Shown: positions 44,194 through 51,718 of the stretch, one piece after another
Layout: every line of letters starts with the position of its first letter
Position numbering within the stretch: the stretch's first letter is position 1
Origin: Mameliella sp. MMSF_3455
Lineage (GTDB): Bacteria > Pseudomonadota > Alphaproteobacteria > Rhodobacterales > Rhodobacteraceae
Direction of reading: 5' to 3'
Assembly (NCBI RefSeq): GCF_030733205.1
Contig: NZ_JASHJL010000013.1
Coordinates: 62,001-126,000, forward strand
Length of the DNA: 64,000 nt
The notes under the pieces: generated by a model
The model's input: only the letters and a program-made list of their open reading frames with translations
Databases searched by the model: none
What the model was told of the DNA's origin: nothing
Translations under genes and position numbers: made by a program

Positions 44194-45711
44194 TTACCTT
44201 GGTTCCGGGCTGATACAGGCCATGAAGCCTGCATCGGCCGGGCATCGGATGAAATCTGTGAGATAGGGCACGGTCATCGAGATCGGAGGGAAATAGGTGA
44301 TCAGGAAGATCACGAGAATTTCCACCGCGAGGAAGGGCAGGATCGCGCGGGCGATGGTTTCCACCCGCTCACGGCTGACCGTGGAGGCGACGAACAGCAC
44401 CAGCCCCATCGGCGGCGTGGCCAGGCCCACGGTCAGGTTCACACTCATGATGATGGCGAAATGCACCGGGTGAACGCCGAGTTCGACAAAGATCGGGCCA
44501 AGGATCGGGCCGAGGATGATGATCGCCGGGCCGGCATCGAGGAACATGCCCACGATGAACAACAGGATGTTGATGAGGAACAGCAGGATCAGCGGGTTTT
44601 CCGACAGGCCCAGGATGATGTCCGTCAGGATCTGGGGCGCGTGGCTGAGCGAGACCACGGTCTTGAAGGAGACCGCCGCGCCGACCAGCAGCAGCACGGC
44701 GGATGTGGACAGCGCCGAGCGGGCCAGCACCTGGTAGAGGTCGCGCAGGGTCATGGACCGCAGCACGACGAAGCTGACCACCAGCGCGTAGGCCACGGCC
44801 ACGGCGCTGGCCTCTGTCGGGGTCATGACGCCGATGAGGATGCCGCCGAGAATGATGATCGGGGTCTGCAGGGGGGCGACGGCCTTTTTGCAGACGATGC
44901 GGAAATCATGGCTGACCGAGCGGCGCCAGTACATCAGCAGGAAATGCGCCGGGACCAGCATGGCAAGATAGACCGACCAGCCGCCCGGATTGCCCGGGAT
45001 CGCCGCGGCGACGGCGTAGAACAGCCCGGCAAGGTTGATCCGCACGAGGATGAGGCTGACCCAGTATTCCGTTGTGCTGATCGTCTGGCCCGGAGCCACG
45101 ATGCGTTCGGCCTTGGGCAGGTCGTAGCGGTCGGCCATGAGGCGGACCATGACCATCAGGCCGACACCCACCAGGATGCCCGGTACGATGCCTGCCAAGA
45201 ACAGCGCGGCGACGGATTCCCCCATGACATAGGCATAGATGATCATGATCCCCGAGGGCGGGATGATTGGGCCGATGACGGATGAGGCGGCGGTGATGGC
45301 GGCGGCGAAGCGGCGGGAATATCCGTTCTTTTCCATCGCCGGGATCAGGGTCGACCCCAGCGCCGAGGTGTCCGCCACCGCTGACCCCGACAGGCCCGCG
45401 AAGAGGATCGAGGACAGGATGTTGACCTGGGCCAACCCGCCGCGCAGGTGGCCCATGATGGCCTGTGAGAACTCGACCAGGCGGATGGTGATGCCGCCGC
45501 GGTTCATGATCTCGCCCGCCAGCATGAAGAAGGGCAGCGCCATCAGCGGAAAGCTGTCCATGCCGTTGTAGAGGTTGCGGTAGAGAACCGAGAGCTGACG
45601 GCTCTGATCGTCCATCACCAACAGGCCAAAGGGTGCGGCGAGCAAGGCAAAGACCACCGGAAGGCCGATCAGGATGAGCACCAGGAAGACGGGCAGAAAC
45701 CAGATCAGCAT
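44194..45711 (-). CDS. TRAP transporter large permease (DctM family), enlarged
   Basis: A 505-residue integral membrane protein, the sodium-driven core of the transporter. LPFFMLAGEIMNRGGITIRLVEFSQAIMGHLRGGLAQVNILSSILFAGLSGSAVADTSALGSTLIPAMEKNGY is the DctM signature. It is about 75 residues longer than a usual DctM; the extra part lies near residues 200-285 and contains two more hydrophobic segments (VSLILVRINLAGLFYAVAAAIPG and WSVYLAMLVPAHFLLMYW). The ATG at 45711 is one base after the DctQ stop. Extra-length DctM proteins occur in other TRAP subfamilies. Confidence 0.9.
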   Translation of the reverse strand: MLIWFLPVFLVLILIGLPVVFALLAAPFGLLVMDDQSRQLSVLYRNLYNGMDSFPLMALPFFMLAGEIMNRGGITIRLVEFSQAIMGHLRGGLAQVNILSSILFAGLSGSAVADTSALGSTLIPAMEKNGYSRRFAAAITAASSVIGPIIPPSGIMIIYAYVMGESVAALFLAGIVPGILVGVGLMVMVRLMADRYDLPKAERIVAPGQTISTTEYWVSLILVRINLAGLFYAVAAAIPGNPGGWSVYLAMLVPAHFLLMYWRRSVSHDFRIVCKKAVAPLQTPIIILGGILIGVMTPTEASAVAVAYALVVSFVVLRSMTLRDLYQVLARSALSTSAVLLLVGAAVSFKTVVSLSHAPQILTDIILGLSENPLILLFLINILLFIVGMFLDAGPAIIILGPILGPIFVELGVHPVHFAIIMSVNLTVGLATPPMGLVLFVASTVSRERVETIARAILPFLAVEILVIFLITYFPPISMTVPYLTDFIRCPADAGFMACISPEPR

Positions 45712-45712
45712 G

Positions 45713-46309
45713 TCAGTCGGCCCCCGCCATCGAGTCATGGTGCAGCGGTTTCAACCGGTCGCCGCCGCCCAGTAGGGTGATGACCTGCCGCAGGATCAGC
45801 TCGACGTTGACGAGGATCAACAGGTTCACCCCGACCCAGAGCGCGGCGTACTGGTACTGGTTGGCGAACTTTGCCTTGCACTTGCCGATCTCGATCCCGA
45901 AGGGCCAGCGCAGCGACGAGGAACAGCCGCGCCCCGAGAGGCTGTCGACATGGTTGTTCAGCCCCTTGTCCCAGGCGATCACCAGCACCCAGAGCGAGAT
46001 CCCCAAGAGCACCAGCGACAAGACCACGGCGATGATCCGGGGCAGGGCGCGTTCGACGAGGTCGATGGCGACGAAGCCGCCTTGCCGGTAGGCCAACGGT
46101 GCCATAAGGCCCACCAGCCAGAGCATTCCGAAGCGGGCCGCCTCTTCTGTCCAGTTTGGGGCGTCATTCAGGACGTACCGCCAAAATATCTGACCGAGGA
46201 TCAGGCAGACCATCACCGCCAGCGCAAGCACCGCGATGACGCGGCCCACGGCAAGCAGACCGGTGTTCAGCCGTTCGAGCGGCCAAAGCAGTGTCAGCAG
46301 CACCGGCAT
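45713..46309 (-). CDS. TRAP transporter small permease (DctQ family)
   Basis: A 198-residue protein with four membrane helices. VCLILGQIFWRYVLNDAPNWTEEAARFGMLWLVGLMAPLAYRQGGFVAIDLV is the DctQ core, with the charged loop that contacts DctM. A loop of about 40 polar residues (NNHVDSLSGRGCSSSLRWPFGIEIGKC) between helices 3 and 4 is longer than normal. The ATG at 46309 follows GGGAGGAG. A GGGGC-TTTTT-GCCCC hairpin lies between it and the flavin reductase gene. Confidence 0.88.
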   Translation of the reverse strand: MPVLLTLLWPLERLNTGLLAVGRVIAVLALAVMVCLILGQIFWRYVLNDAPNWTEEAARFGMLWLVGLMAPLAYRQGGFVAIDLVERALPRIIAVVLSLVLLGISLWVLVIAWDKGLNNHVDSLSGRGCSSSLRWPFGIEIGKCKAKFANQYQYAALWVGVNLLILVNVELILRQVITLLGGGDRLKPLHHDSMAGAD

Positions 46310-46327
46310 GGCGCTCCTCCCATTGGC

Positions 46328-46342
46328 GGGGCTTTTTGCCCC
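46328..46342. promoter_or_regulatory. small hairpin between flavin reductase and dctQ genes
   Basis: GGGGC-(T5)-GCCCC. On the minus strand no U-run follows it; it may adjust transporter versus enzyme levels or stabilise the mRNA. Confidence 0.3.
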
Positions 46343-46386
46343 TTGTTGTTCAGGCCGGGATCTTGGGTGCCCCGGTCCCTGCGGTT

Positions 46387-46896
46387 TCAGCCCTTGAGGC
46401 TGACGAACCGGCCGCCCTGGAACAGCAGGGGCAGGCCGGGCCGGAAGGCCGCGCTGGTCACGCGGCCAATGATGATGATGTGATCGCCCGCGTCATGGGT
46501 GATCTCTTGCGTGCAATCGTAGCGGGCGAGGCAACCGGCGATCTGCGGCACGCCGTTGGTGTCTTCGACCCAGTCGCAGGCGTGAAAGGCGTTGGCTTCG
46601 CGGGTGAACGCGGTGCAGATTTCCTGCTGGTGGCCGTCGAGCACATGGATCGCGTAGTGGCGCGCATCGCGAAACAGCGGAAAGCGGCGCGAGGATTTCT
46701 GGGGCGACCACAGCACCAGCGGCGGATCCAGCGAGACGCTGGCAAAGCTGGAGGCGGTGATGCCCACCGGACCTTCGGACCCCTGCGCCGTCACCACCGT
46801 CACGCCGGTGGCAAAGCTGCCAAGCGCCTCGCGAAAGGCACGGCTGTCTTCGGCCGGGTCGAATGTCTGCATGGAGTGGCTCAGGTCCCCGTCCAT
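46387..46896 (-). CDS. smoA: flavin reductase (SmoA-like) for a two-component monooxygenase
   Basis: A 169-residue protein of the flavin reductase-like (HpaC/NtaB) family. FREALGSFATGVTVVTAQGSEGPVGITASSFASVSLDPPLVLWSPQKSSRRFPLF is the conserved flavin-binding half, and FHACDW and the final GGRFVSLKG complete it. It should reduce free FMN with NAD(P)H for the SsuD-like enzyme encoded two genes upstream in the operon. The symbol follows the Agrobacterium sulfo-SMO genes and must not be confused with the polyol smo genes later in this window. The ATG overlaps the aldo-keto reductase stop by one base (TGATG). Confidence 0.78.
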   Translation of the reverse strand: MDGDLSHSMQTFDPAEDSRAFREALGSFATGVTVVTAQGSEGPVGITASSFASVSLDPPLVLWSPQKSSRRFPLFRDARHYAIHVLDGHQQEICTAFTREANAFHACDWVEDTNGVPQIAGCLARYDCTQEITHDAGDHIIIIGRVTSAAFRPGLPLLFQGGRFVSLKG

Positions 46897-47780
46897 CAGG
46901 GCACCTCGTGACCCAGCGCAGCGGTGTATAGCTCGAACCAGAGTTCGCGGGTCATCTGGATGTCGAGGGCCTTGGAAAACGCCTTGATCCGCTCGATCGT
47001 GTTGGTGCCCATGACTGGCAGGATGCCCGCCGGATGCGCCAGCAGCCAGGCCACGGCCACCGCAGCCCGGTCAACGAGGAAATCATCCGCCACCAGGTCC
47101 ATGACCTGCGCCAGTGGGGTATCCTCTGTCATCAACGCGCCGCCACCCAGCGGCGACCAGGCCATCGGCGGAATGCCGCGTTCCTGCAGGAAGGCCACGT
47201 CGCCATTGGTAAAGCCCTGATGCGCCGACAGGCTGAGCTCGATCTGATTGGTCACCAGCGGCGTTTTCATCGCCGACTGCAGCAGGGTCCAGTCGTGCAG
47301 CTTGTAGTTCGACACGCCCACGGCGCGCACCTTGCCGGACCCCACCAGTTCATCCAGCGTCTCGCCCGTTTCGCGGTGATCCATCAGCGGATCGGGGCGA
47401 TGGATCAGCAGCAGGTCGATCTCGTTGATGCCCATGAGTCTGAGCGAGTGATCGACCGATGCCATGATATGCGCGCGGCTGGTATCATAGTATTTCACCG
47501 GCGCATCCGCGTAGCGGCCCACTGGGGCCACGATGTCGCATTTCGTGACGATCTCGATCTGTTTGCGCAGGTCCGGTGTCAGCGCCGCGCCCAGGATCTC
47601 TTCGGCCATGTAGCCGCCGTAGATGTCCGCCTGATCCATCGTGGTGATGCCCTGGTCGAGGCAGGCGGCGATCTTGTTGCGGACATGATCCGGCGCGGTC
47701 ACGGCATCGTCGCCAAGGCGCCACATGCCATAAACGATGCGGCTGAGGCTCAGCCCCTCTTGAAGATCTACGCGGTCCAT
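46896..47780 (-). CDS. smoB: aldo-keto reductase (SmoB-like 6-oxoglucose reductase candidate)
   Basis: A 294-residue TIM-barrel reductase. The catalytic tetrad is visible as D49 (TTMDQADIYGGY), Y54, K80 (EIVTKCD) and H127 (LLLIHRPDPL). The NADPH-binding end has GTNTIERIKAFSKAL. The nearest broad relatives are YdhF-type reductases. Between a flavin reductase and an SsuD-like monooxygenase the best fit is SmoB of the sulfoquinovose oxidative-desulfonation pathway, which reduces 6-oxo-glucose to glucose. It overlaps both neighbours by one base. The fold is secure; the substrate is inferred from gene order. Confidence 0.75.
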   Translation of the reverse strand: MDRVDLQEGLSLSRIVYGMWRLGDDAVTAPDHVRNKIAACLDQGITTMDQADIYGGYMAEEILGAALTPDLRKQIEIVTKCDIVAPVGRYADAPVKYYDTSRAHIMASVDHSLRLMGINEIDLLLIHRPDPLMDHRETGETLDELVGSGKVRAVGVSNYKLHDWTLLQSAMKTPLVTNQIELSLSAHQGFTNGDVAFLQERGIPPMAWSPLGGGALMTEDTPLAQVMDLVADDFLVDRAAVAVAWLLAHPAGILPVMGTNTIERIKAFSKALDIQMTRELWFELYTAALGHEVP

Positions 47781-48934
47781 TACTTGCGCTCTCCTACGCC
47801 AAGGGGCGTTGCCGGGGTTTCATCGGGGACGCGGCCGTATTCATGCGGCAGCGAACAGGTTTTCAGCTCCGGCATTACCAACTTGCCGAAATGCTGGCAT
47901 TCGTCAATGTGCGGATAGCCGGAAAAGATGAAGGCGCGAATGCCCATCTTGCGGTATTCCTCGATCTCGCTCAGGATCTGGTCGGCGGACCCCACCAGCG
48001 CCGCGCCACAGCCCGACCGCGCGCGCCCGATCCCGGTCCAGAGGTGCGGCTCGACAAAACCGAACTGGTCGGCCAGTTCGCGCGCGCGCGACTGGTGGGA
48101 CACACCCAGGCTGCCGCTGTCATGGGCGCGGTCGCGGATCAGGCGTCCGTATTCGTCGTCCAGTTTCGACACCAGGCTTTCGGCGTATTCCCGTGCCTCG
48201 GCCTCTGTGTCGCGGACGATCATGTGTACGCGCAGCCCGTAGTCCAGTGTCCGCCCATAGCGTTCGGCGACGGCGTTCACGTCTTTCATGCGTTGGGCAA
48301 GCTGGTCCTTGGGTTCCGGCCACATCAGGTAGACGTCGCAGTGTTCGCCGCAGAGGTCCAGCGCCGGGGGCGAGTAGCCGCCAAAATACAGCAGCGGACC
48401 GCCGGTCTGGTAGGGTTTCGCGGGATCGGAGGTCAGACCTTCGAAATTGTAGACCTCGCCTTGGAAATTGATCTCGTCCTGCGTCCAGGCCTGTTTCAGG
48501 ATCTGCACCACCTCGCGCGAGCGTTGGTAGCGAAAGGCGCTTTCGGCCTTTTCTCCGGGGAAATCCGACGAGATCACATTCAGGGTCAGCCGTCCCTTCA
48601 TCATGTGATCCAGCGTGGCGACCGTACGGGCCAGCATGATCGGGTGCATCTCGCCACAGCGGATGGCGGCCAGCATGTTGATCCGGTCGGTCAAAGGCGC
48701 CATGCCCGCAACAAAGCTCAGCGTGTCCTGCCCGACCTGATAGGAAGAAGGCGCGAGGATGTTGCGAAAGCCCTGCTTTTCCGCCTCCAGCACGATGTCG
48801 CGGCAATGCTCGAAGGAAGACCGCAGATCGCCTTCGGGCACGCCGAGGTAGCGGTAGTCGTCGGAGCAGAGCGCCGAGAACCAGCTGACCTCGGACGCAT
48901 CGAGATCTGGGGATGTGACGGGCACGACGGTCAT
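47780..48934 (-). CDS. smoC: SsuD-like FMN-dependent sulfonate monooxygenase (SmoC-like sulfoquinovose monooxygenase candidate)
   Basis: A 384-residue luciferase-like TIM barrel. RLTLNVISSDFPGEKAESAFRYQRSREVVQILKQAWTQDEINFQGEVYNFEGL is the group signature shared with alkanesulfonate monooxygenase SsuD. HLWTGIGRARSGCGAALVGSADQILSEIEEYRKMGIRAFIFSGYPH is its C-terminal half. In the sulfo-SMO pathway the enzyme cleaves the C-S bond of sulfoquinovose with FMNH2 and O2 to sulfite and 6-oxo-glucose. The ATG at 48934 follows GGGAGG; an upstream ATG at 49006 would add 24 residues. It is the first gene of the minus-strand operon SmoC-SmoB-SmoA-DctQMP. Confidence 0.8.
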   Translation of the reverse strand: MTVVPVTSPDLDASEVSWFSALCSDDYRYLGVPEGDLRSSFEHCRDIVLEAEKQGFRNILAPSSYQVGQDTLSFVAGMAPLTDRINMLAAIRCGEMHPIMLARTVATLDHMMKGRLTLNVISSDFPGEKAESAFRYQRSREVVQILKQAWTQDEINFQGEVYNFEGLTSDPAKPYQTGGPLLYFGGYSPPALDLCGEHCDVYLMWPEPKDQLAQRMKDVNAVAERYGRTLDYGLRVHMIVRDTEAEAREYAESLVSKLDDEYGRLIRDRAHDSGSLGVSHQSRARELADQFGFVEPHLWTGIGRARSGCGAALVGSADQILSEIEEYRKMGIRAFIFSGYPHIDECQHFGKLVMPELKTCSLPHEYGRVPDETPATPLGVGERK

Positions 48935-49004
48935 TTCAGGGCCTCCCGGAAGTGCGCCGGATTCGGCGTCGATTTCTTCTTGCGTAGCATCCGGAATTTC
49001 ATGC

Positions 49005-49021
49005 ATCAATAGTGTATTAAT
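49005..49021. promoter_or_regulatory. candidate operator between the divergent sulfoquinovose genes
   Basis: ATCAATA-GTG-TATTAAT, a 17-base palindrome with one mismatch, in the only A/T-rich patch of the 130-base divergent region. Site of the type bound by GntR/HutC regulators, and the GntR gene starts 43 bases away. Inference only. Confidence 0.45.
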
Positions 49022-49063
49022 TTTGCCGCGACACGAACAGGACCGCGGCGGGAGGAGATCGTC

Positions 49064-49780
49064 TTGGCCCGGGGAAGAAGCTCGGCGGCGTTGCCCAAGC
49101 ACGCCCAGATCAGCGAGATGCTGATCCGTGACATTGCGTCGGGGCGGTTGGCTGATGGTGCGCGGTTGCCGCCGGAACGCGAGATGGCCGAACAGCTGGG
49201 CATTGCGGTCGGCACGTTGCGCAAGGCGCTGGAGGCGCTGGCCAACAAGGGGTTGCTGGACCGTGTTCAGGGCTCTGGCAATTATGTTCGCGCGCGTGAC
49301 GGCGTCGCTTCGATCTATTCCATGCTGCGGCTGGAGCTGAAGGCCGGGGGCGGGTTGCCGACAGCGGAGCTTTTGGGAGTCGAGCGGTTGGCGAAGCCGG
49401 CAGATGCGCCAGCTTTCGGACCTTCTGCCGAAGGGTGGCGGTTTCGACGGCTGCGGTTCCTGGGCGGCGTACCGGCGGCCATGGAAGAGATCTGGCTGGA
49501 CGGGGCGCAGGCGGCCCGTGTCGCGGCCGAGGACGTTCTGGAATCGCTGTACCTGTTCTACCGAGAGCGGTTGGGGCTGGTGATCCTTTCGGCAGAGGAC
49601 AGGGTCGGCTTTGCGCCGGTGCCCGAATGGCGCGACACCCGGTTTCCACCCCGGGCGGGCGATACCGCGGGCTATGTCGAGCGTATCGCCTGGGAAAAGT
49701 CTGGTGCGCCGGTCGAATACTCGCGCACATGGTTCGACGCGGAAACCGTCACTTATATCAACAGGATCGGCAGGGGATGA
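49064..49780 (+). CDS. GntR-family regulator (HutC/UTRA type)
   Basis: A 238-residue repressor-type protein. The winged helix occupies residues 12-75 (SGRLADGARLPPEREMAEQLGIAVGTLRKALEALANKGLLDRVQGSGNYV), and a UTRA-like effector domain follows (about 85-235), ending PVEYSRTWFDAETVTYINRIG. The start is TTG 49064 behind GGAGGAG. It is divergent from the SmoC-like gene and overlaps the Gfo/Idh/MocA gene by four bases, so it probably controls sulfoquinovose use, with the sugar or an intermediate as inducer. Confidence 0.85.
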   Translation: MARGRSSAALPKHAQISEMLIRDIASGRLADGARLPPEREMAEQLGIAVGTLRKALEALANKGLLDRVQGSGNYVRARDGVASIYSMLRLELKAGGGLPTAELLGVERLAKPADAPAFGPSAEGWRFRRLRFLGGVPAAMEEIWLDGAQAARVAAEDVLESLYLFYRERLGLVILSAEDRVGFAPVPEWRDTRFPPRAGDTAGYVERIAWEKSGAPVEYSRTWFDAETVTYINRIGRG

Positions 49781-50865
49781 GTGTGGTCAGATATGGCGTG
49801 ATCGGCTGTGGCATGATGGGCCGCGAGCATATCCAGAACATCAACCTCTTGCCCCAGGGCAGGGTGGTCGCGGTCTTTGACCCGGTCACGGACCTGGCGC
49901 AGAGCGCCGCAGACCTGGCGGGTGGCGCACAGGTCTGCGCCACGCTGGACGAGTTGCTGGCGCTTGAGGGACTCGACGCTCTGGTGGTGGTCAGCCCGAA
50001 CGATTGCCACGTCCCGCAGTTGCGCCAGATCGCGGCGGCGCGTCCGTTGCCGGTTCTTTGCGAAAAGCCGCTGTATACCACGCCGGAAGACGAGGCTTTC
50101 CTGGCCGAGTTCGCGCGCAGCTATCCGGCGCCGGTCTGGGTGGCGATGGAATATCGCTACATGCCGCCCGTGGCATTGTTGCGCCAGGAGGTGACCGAGG
50201 CGACGGGCGGGATTTCCATGTTGTCGATCCGCGAACACCGTTTCCCCTTTCTGCCCAAGGTTGGCGCCTGGAACCGGTTCAACGCGCGCAGCGGCGGCAC
50301 CCTTGTCGAGAAGTGCTGTCATTTCTTCGATCTCATGCGTCTGATCCTGCGGGACGAGCCTGTGCGCGTCATGGCCAGCGCCGGGCAGGCGGTGAACCAC
50401 AAGGATGAAACCTATGACGGGCGCGCGCCGGACATTTGGGACAACGGCTATGTGATCCTCGATTTCGCGGGCGGCGCGCGGGCGATGCTGGAACTCTGCA
50501 TGTTCGCCGAAGGATCGCGCTACCAGGAAGAGATCTGCGCCGTTGGCCCCCGTGGCAAGATCGAGGCGCTGGTGCCCGGACCGGGACGGTTCTGGCCCGG
50601 GCATCTGGGCGAGGCGCCGGTGCCTCAGGTCATCGTCTCTCCGCGCGTGCCCAAGGGGCCGCGCGTGATCGAGGTGCCGGTGGAGGCCGAGTTGCTGGCC
50701 GCGGGCGATCACAACGGGTCGACCTTCTACCAGCATGAAGGGTTCAACGCCGTGGTGCGTGGCGAGGGAGAGCCTGAGGTGACGCTGTCCGACGGCATGG
50801 CCGCCGTGCGGATCGGGCTGGCAGCGCAGGAAAGCGCGCGGACCGGGCAGGCGGTGCTGCTGTAG
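49777..50865 (+). CDS. Gfo/Idh/MocA-family protein, candidate NAD+-dependent sulfoquinovosidase
   Basis: A 362-residue protein. The Rossmann motif is YGVIGCGMMGREHIQN at the N-terminus, E96-K97-P98 is the conserved sugar-oxidoreductase EKP, and H182 lies in GGTLVEKCCHFFDL of the substrate half. Plain dehydrogenases and NAD+-dependent glycosidases share this architecture. A published NAD+-dependent sulfoquinovosidase family occurs in sulfoquinovose clusters lacking a classical GH31 enzyme, including Roseobacters; this locus fits that description, and no GH31 was found. The ATGA overlap with the GntR gene shows they are co-translated. The glycosidase assignment is inference from context. Confidence 0.65.
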   Translation: MSVVRYGVIGCGMMGREHIQNINLLPQGRVVAVFDPVTDLAQSAADLAGGAQVCATLDELLALEGLDALVVVSPNDCHVPQLRQIAAARPLPVLCEKPLYTTPEDEAFLAEFARSYPAPVWVAMEYRYMPPVALLRQEVTEATGGISMLSIREHRFPFLPKVGAWNRFNARSGGTLVEKCCHFFDLMRLILRDEPVRVMASAGQAVNHKDETYDGRAPDIWDNGYVILDFAGGARAMLELCMFAEGSRYQEEICAVGPRGKIEALVPGPGRFWPGHLGEAPVPQVIVSPRVPKGPRVIEVPVEAELLAAGDHNGSTFYQHEGFNAVVRGEGEPEVTLSDGMAAVRIGLAAQESARTGQAVLL

Positions 50866-50895
50866 CGGCGGCATTGCAACGGGCACCGCGTTGCC

Positions 50896-50919
50896 GTCTG
50901 GCAGGATTTTTTGCCAGAC
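50896..50919. repeat. inverted repeat downstream of the Gfo/Idh/MocA gene
   Basis: GTCTGGCA and TGCCAGAC pair over eight bases around GGATTTTT. It may end transcription of the GntR operon weakly, but no U-run follows the second arm. Confidence 0.35.
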
Positions 50920-50985
50920 CTTGATACGGATCATGACGCCAATGACGCGTCCCGCGCAGTTTGCACGGGACACGCGGAGAGGCTC

Positions 50986-51714
50986 ATGGCACGATTCGAG
51001 GACAGGACCCGCGAGGTGGTGTTTCGTACCCAGGGTCTGACCAAGACCTATGCCACCGGCGAGGTGCAGGTACATGCGCTCGCGGGTGTGGACCTTGAGT
51101 TATACGGGTCGGAACTGACCGTGCTGCTGGGGCCGTCAGGCTCTGGCAAGTCGACCCTGCTCAACATTCTCGGAGGGCTGGACCGGCCCAGCGGCGGGCG
51201 ATTCTGGTTCCGTGAGACGGAGTTGACCCGCGCCAGCGACCGGCAATTGACCCGCTATCGGCGCGACCACGTCGGATTTGTCTTCCAGTTCTACAACCTT
51301 GTCCCCTCGCTGAACGCGCGCGAGAACGTGCAACTGGTCACGGATGTGGCGAAACACCCGATGAAACCCGCCGAGGCGCTGGAACTGGTGGGGCTTGGCC
51401 ATCGGATGGATCATTTCCCGGCACAGATGTCCGGCGGGGAGCAGCAGCGTGTCGCCATCGCGCGGGCCATTGCGAAACGGCCCGACGTGTTGTTGTGCGA
51501 TGAGCCGACCGGCGCGCTGGACAGTCACACAGGCACGCAGGTCCTGTCGACGCTGCAGCGGATCAACGACGAATTCGGCACCACCACGGCGGTGATCACC
51601 CACAACGCCGCCATCCGGCTGATGGCGCACCGGGTGATCCGCTTCCAAGACGGGCGCATTGACCGGATCGAGGAAAACGACAGCCGCCTTGCCGCAACCG
51701 AGATCCATTGGTGA
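50986..51714 (+). CDS. ABC transporter ATP-binding protein (MacB/LolD-like)
   Basis: A 242-residue ATPase. Walker A is GPSGSGKS (49-56), the Q-loop [17 protein letters not shown], the signature MSGGEQQR and the Walker [16 protein letters not shown], with the H-loop in AVITHN. The sequence type ([46 protein letters not shown]) is that of exporters in the MacB/LolD/DevA group. The ATG at 50986 follows GGAGAGG; a longer upstream frame is not needed. It drives the FtsX-type permease encoded 4 bases downstream. Confidence 0.9.
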   Translation: MARFEDRTREVVFRTQGLTKTYATGEVQVHALAGVDLELYGSELTVLLGPSGSGKSTLLNILGGLDRPSGGRFWFRETELTRASDRQLTRYRRDHVGFVFQFYNLVPSLNARENVQLVTDVAKHPMKPAEALELVGLGHRMDHFPAQMSGGEQQRVAIARAIAKRPDVLLCDEPTGALDSHTGTQVLSTLQRINDEFGTTTAVITHNAAIRLMAHRVIRFQDGRIDRIEENDSRLAATEIHW

Positions 51715-51718
51715 GCGC

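Noticed and set aside
43039-45285. A 748-codon plus-strand open frame across the TRAP genes
   Set aside because: It lies opposite DctP and DctM, has repetitive Asp/His/Gln composition and no family motif.
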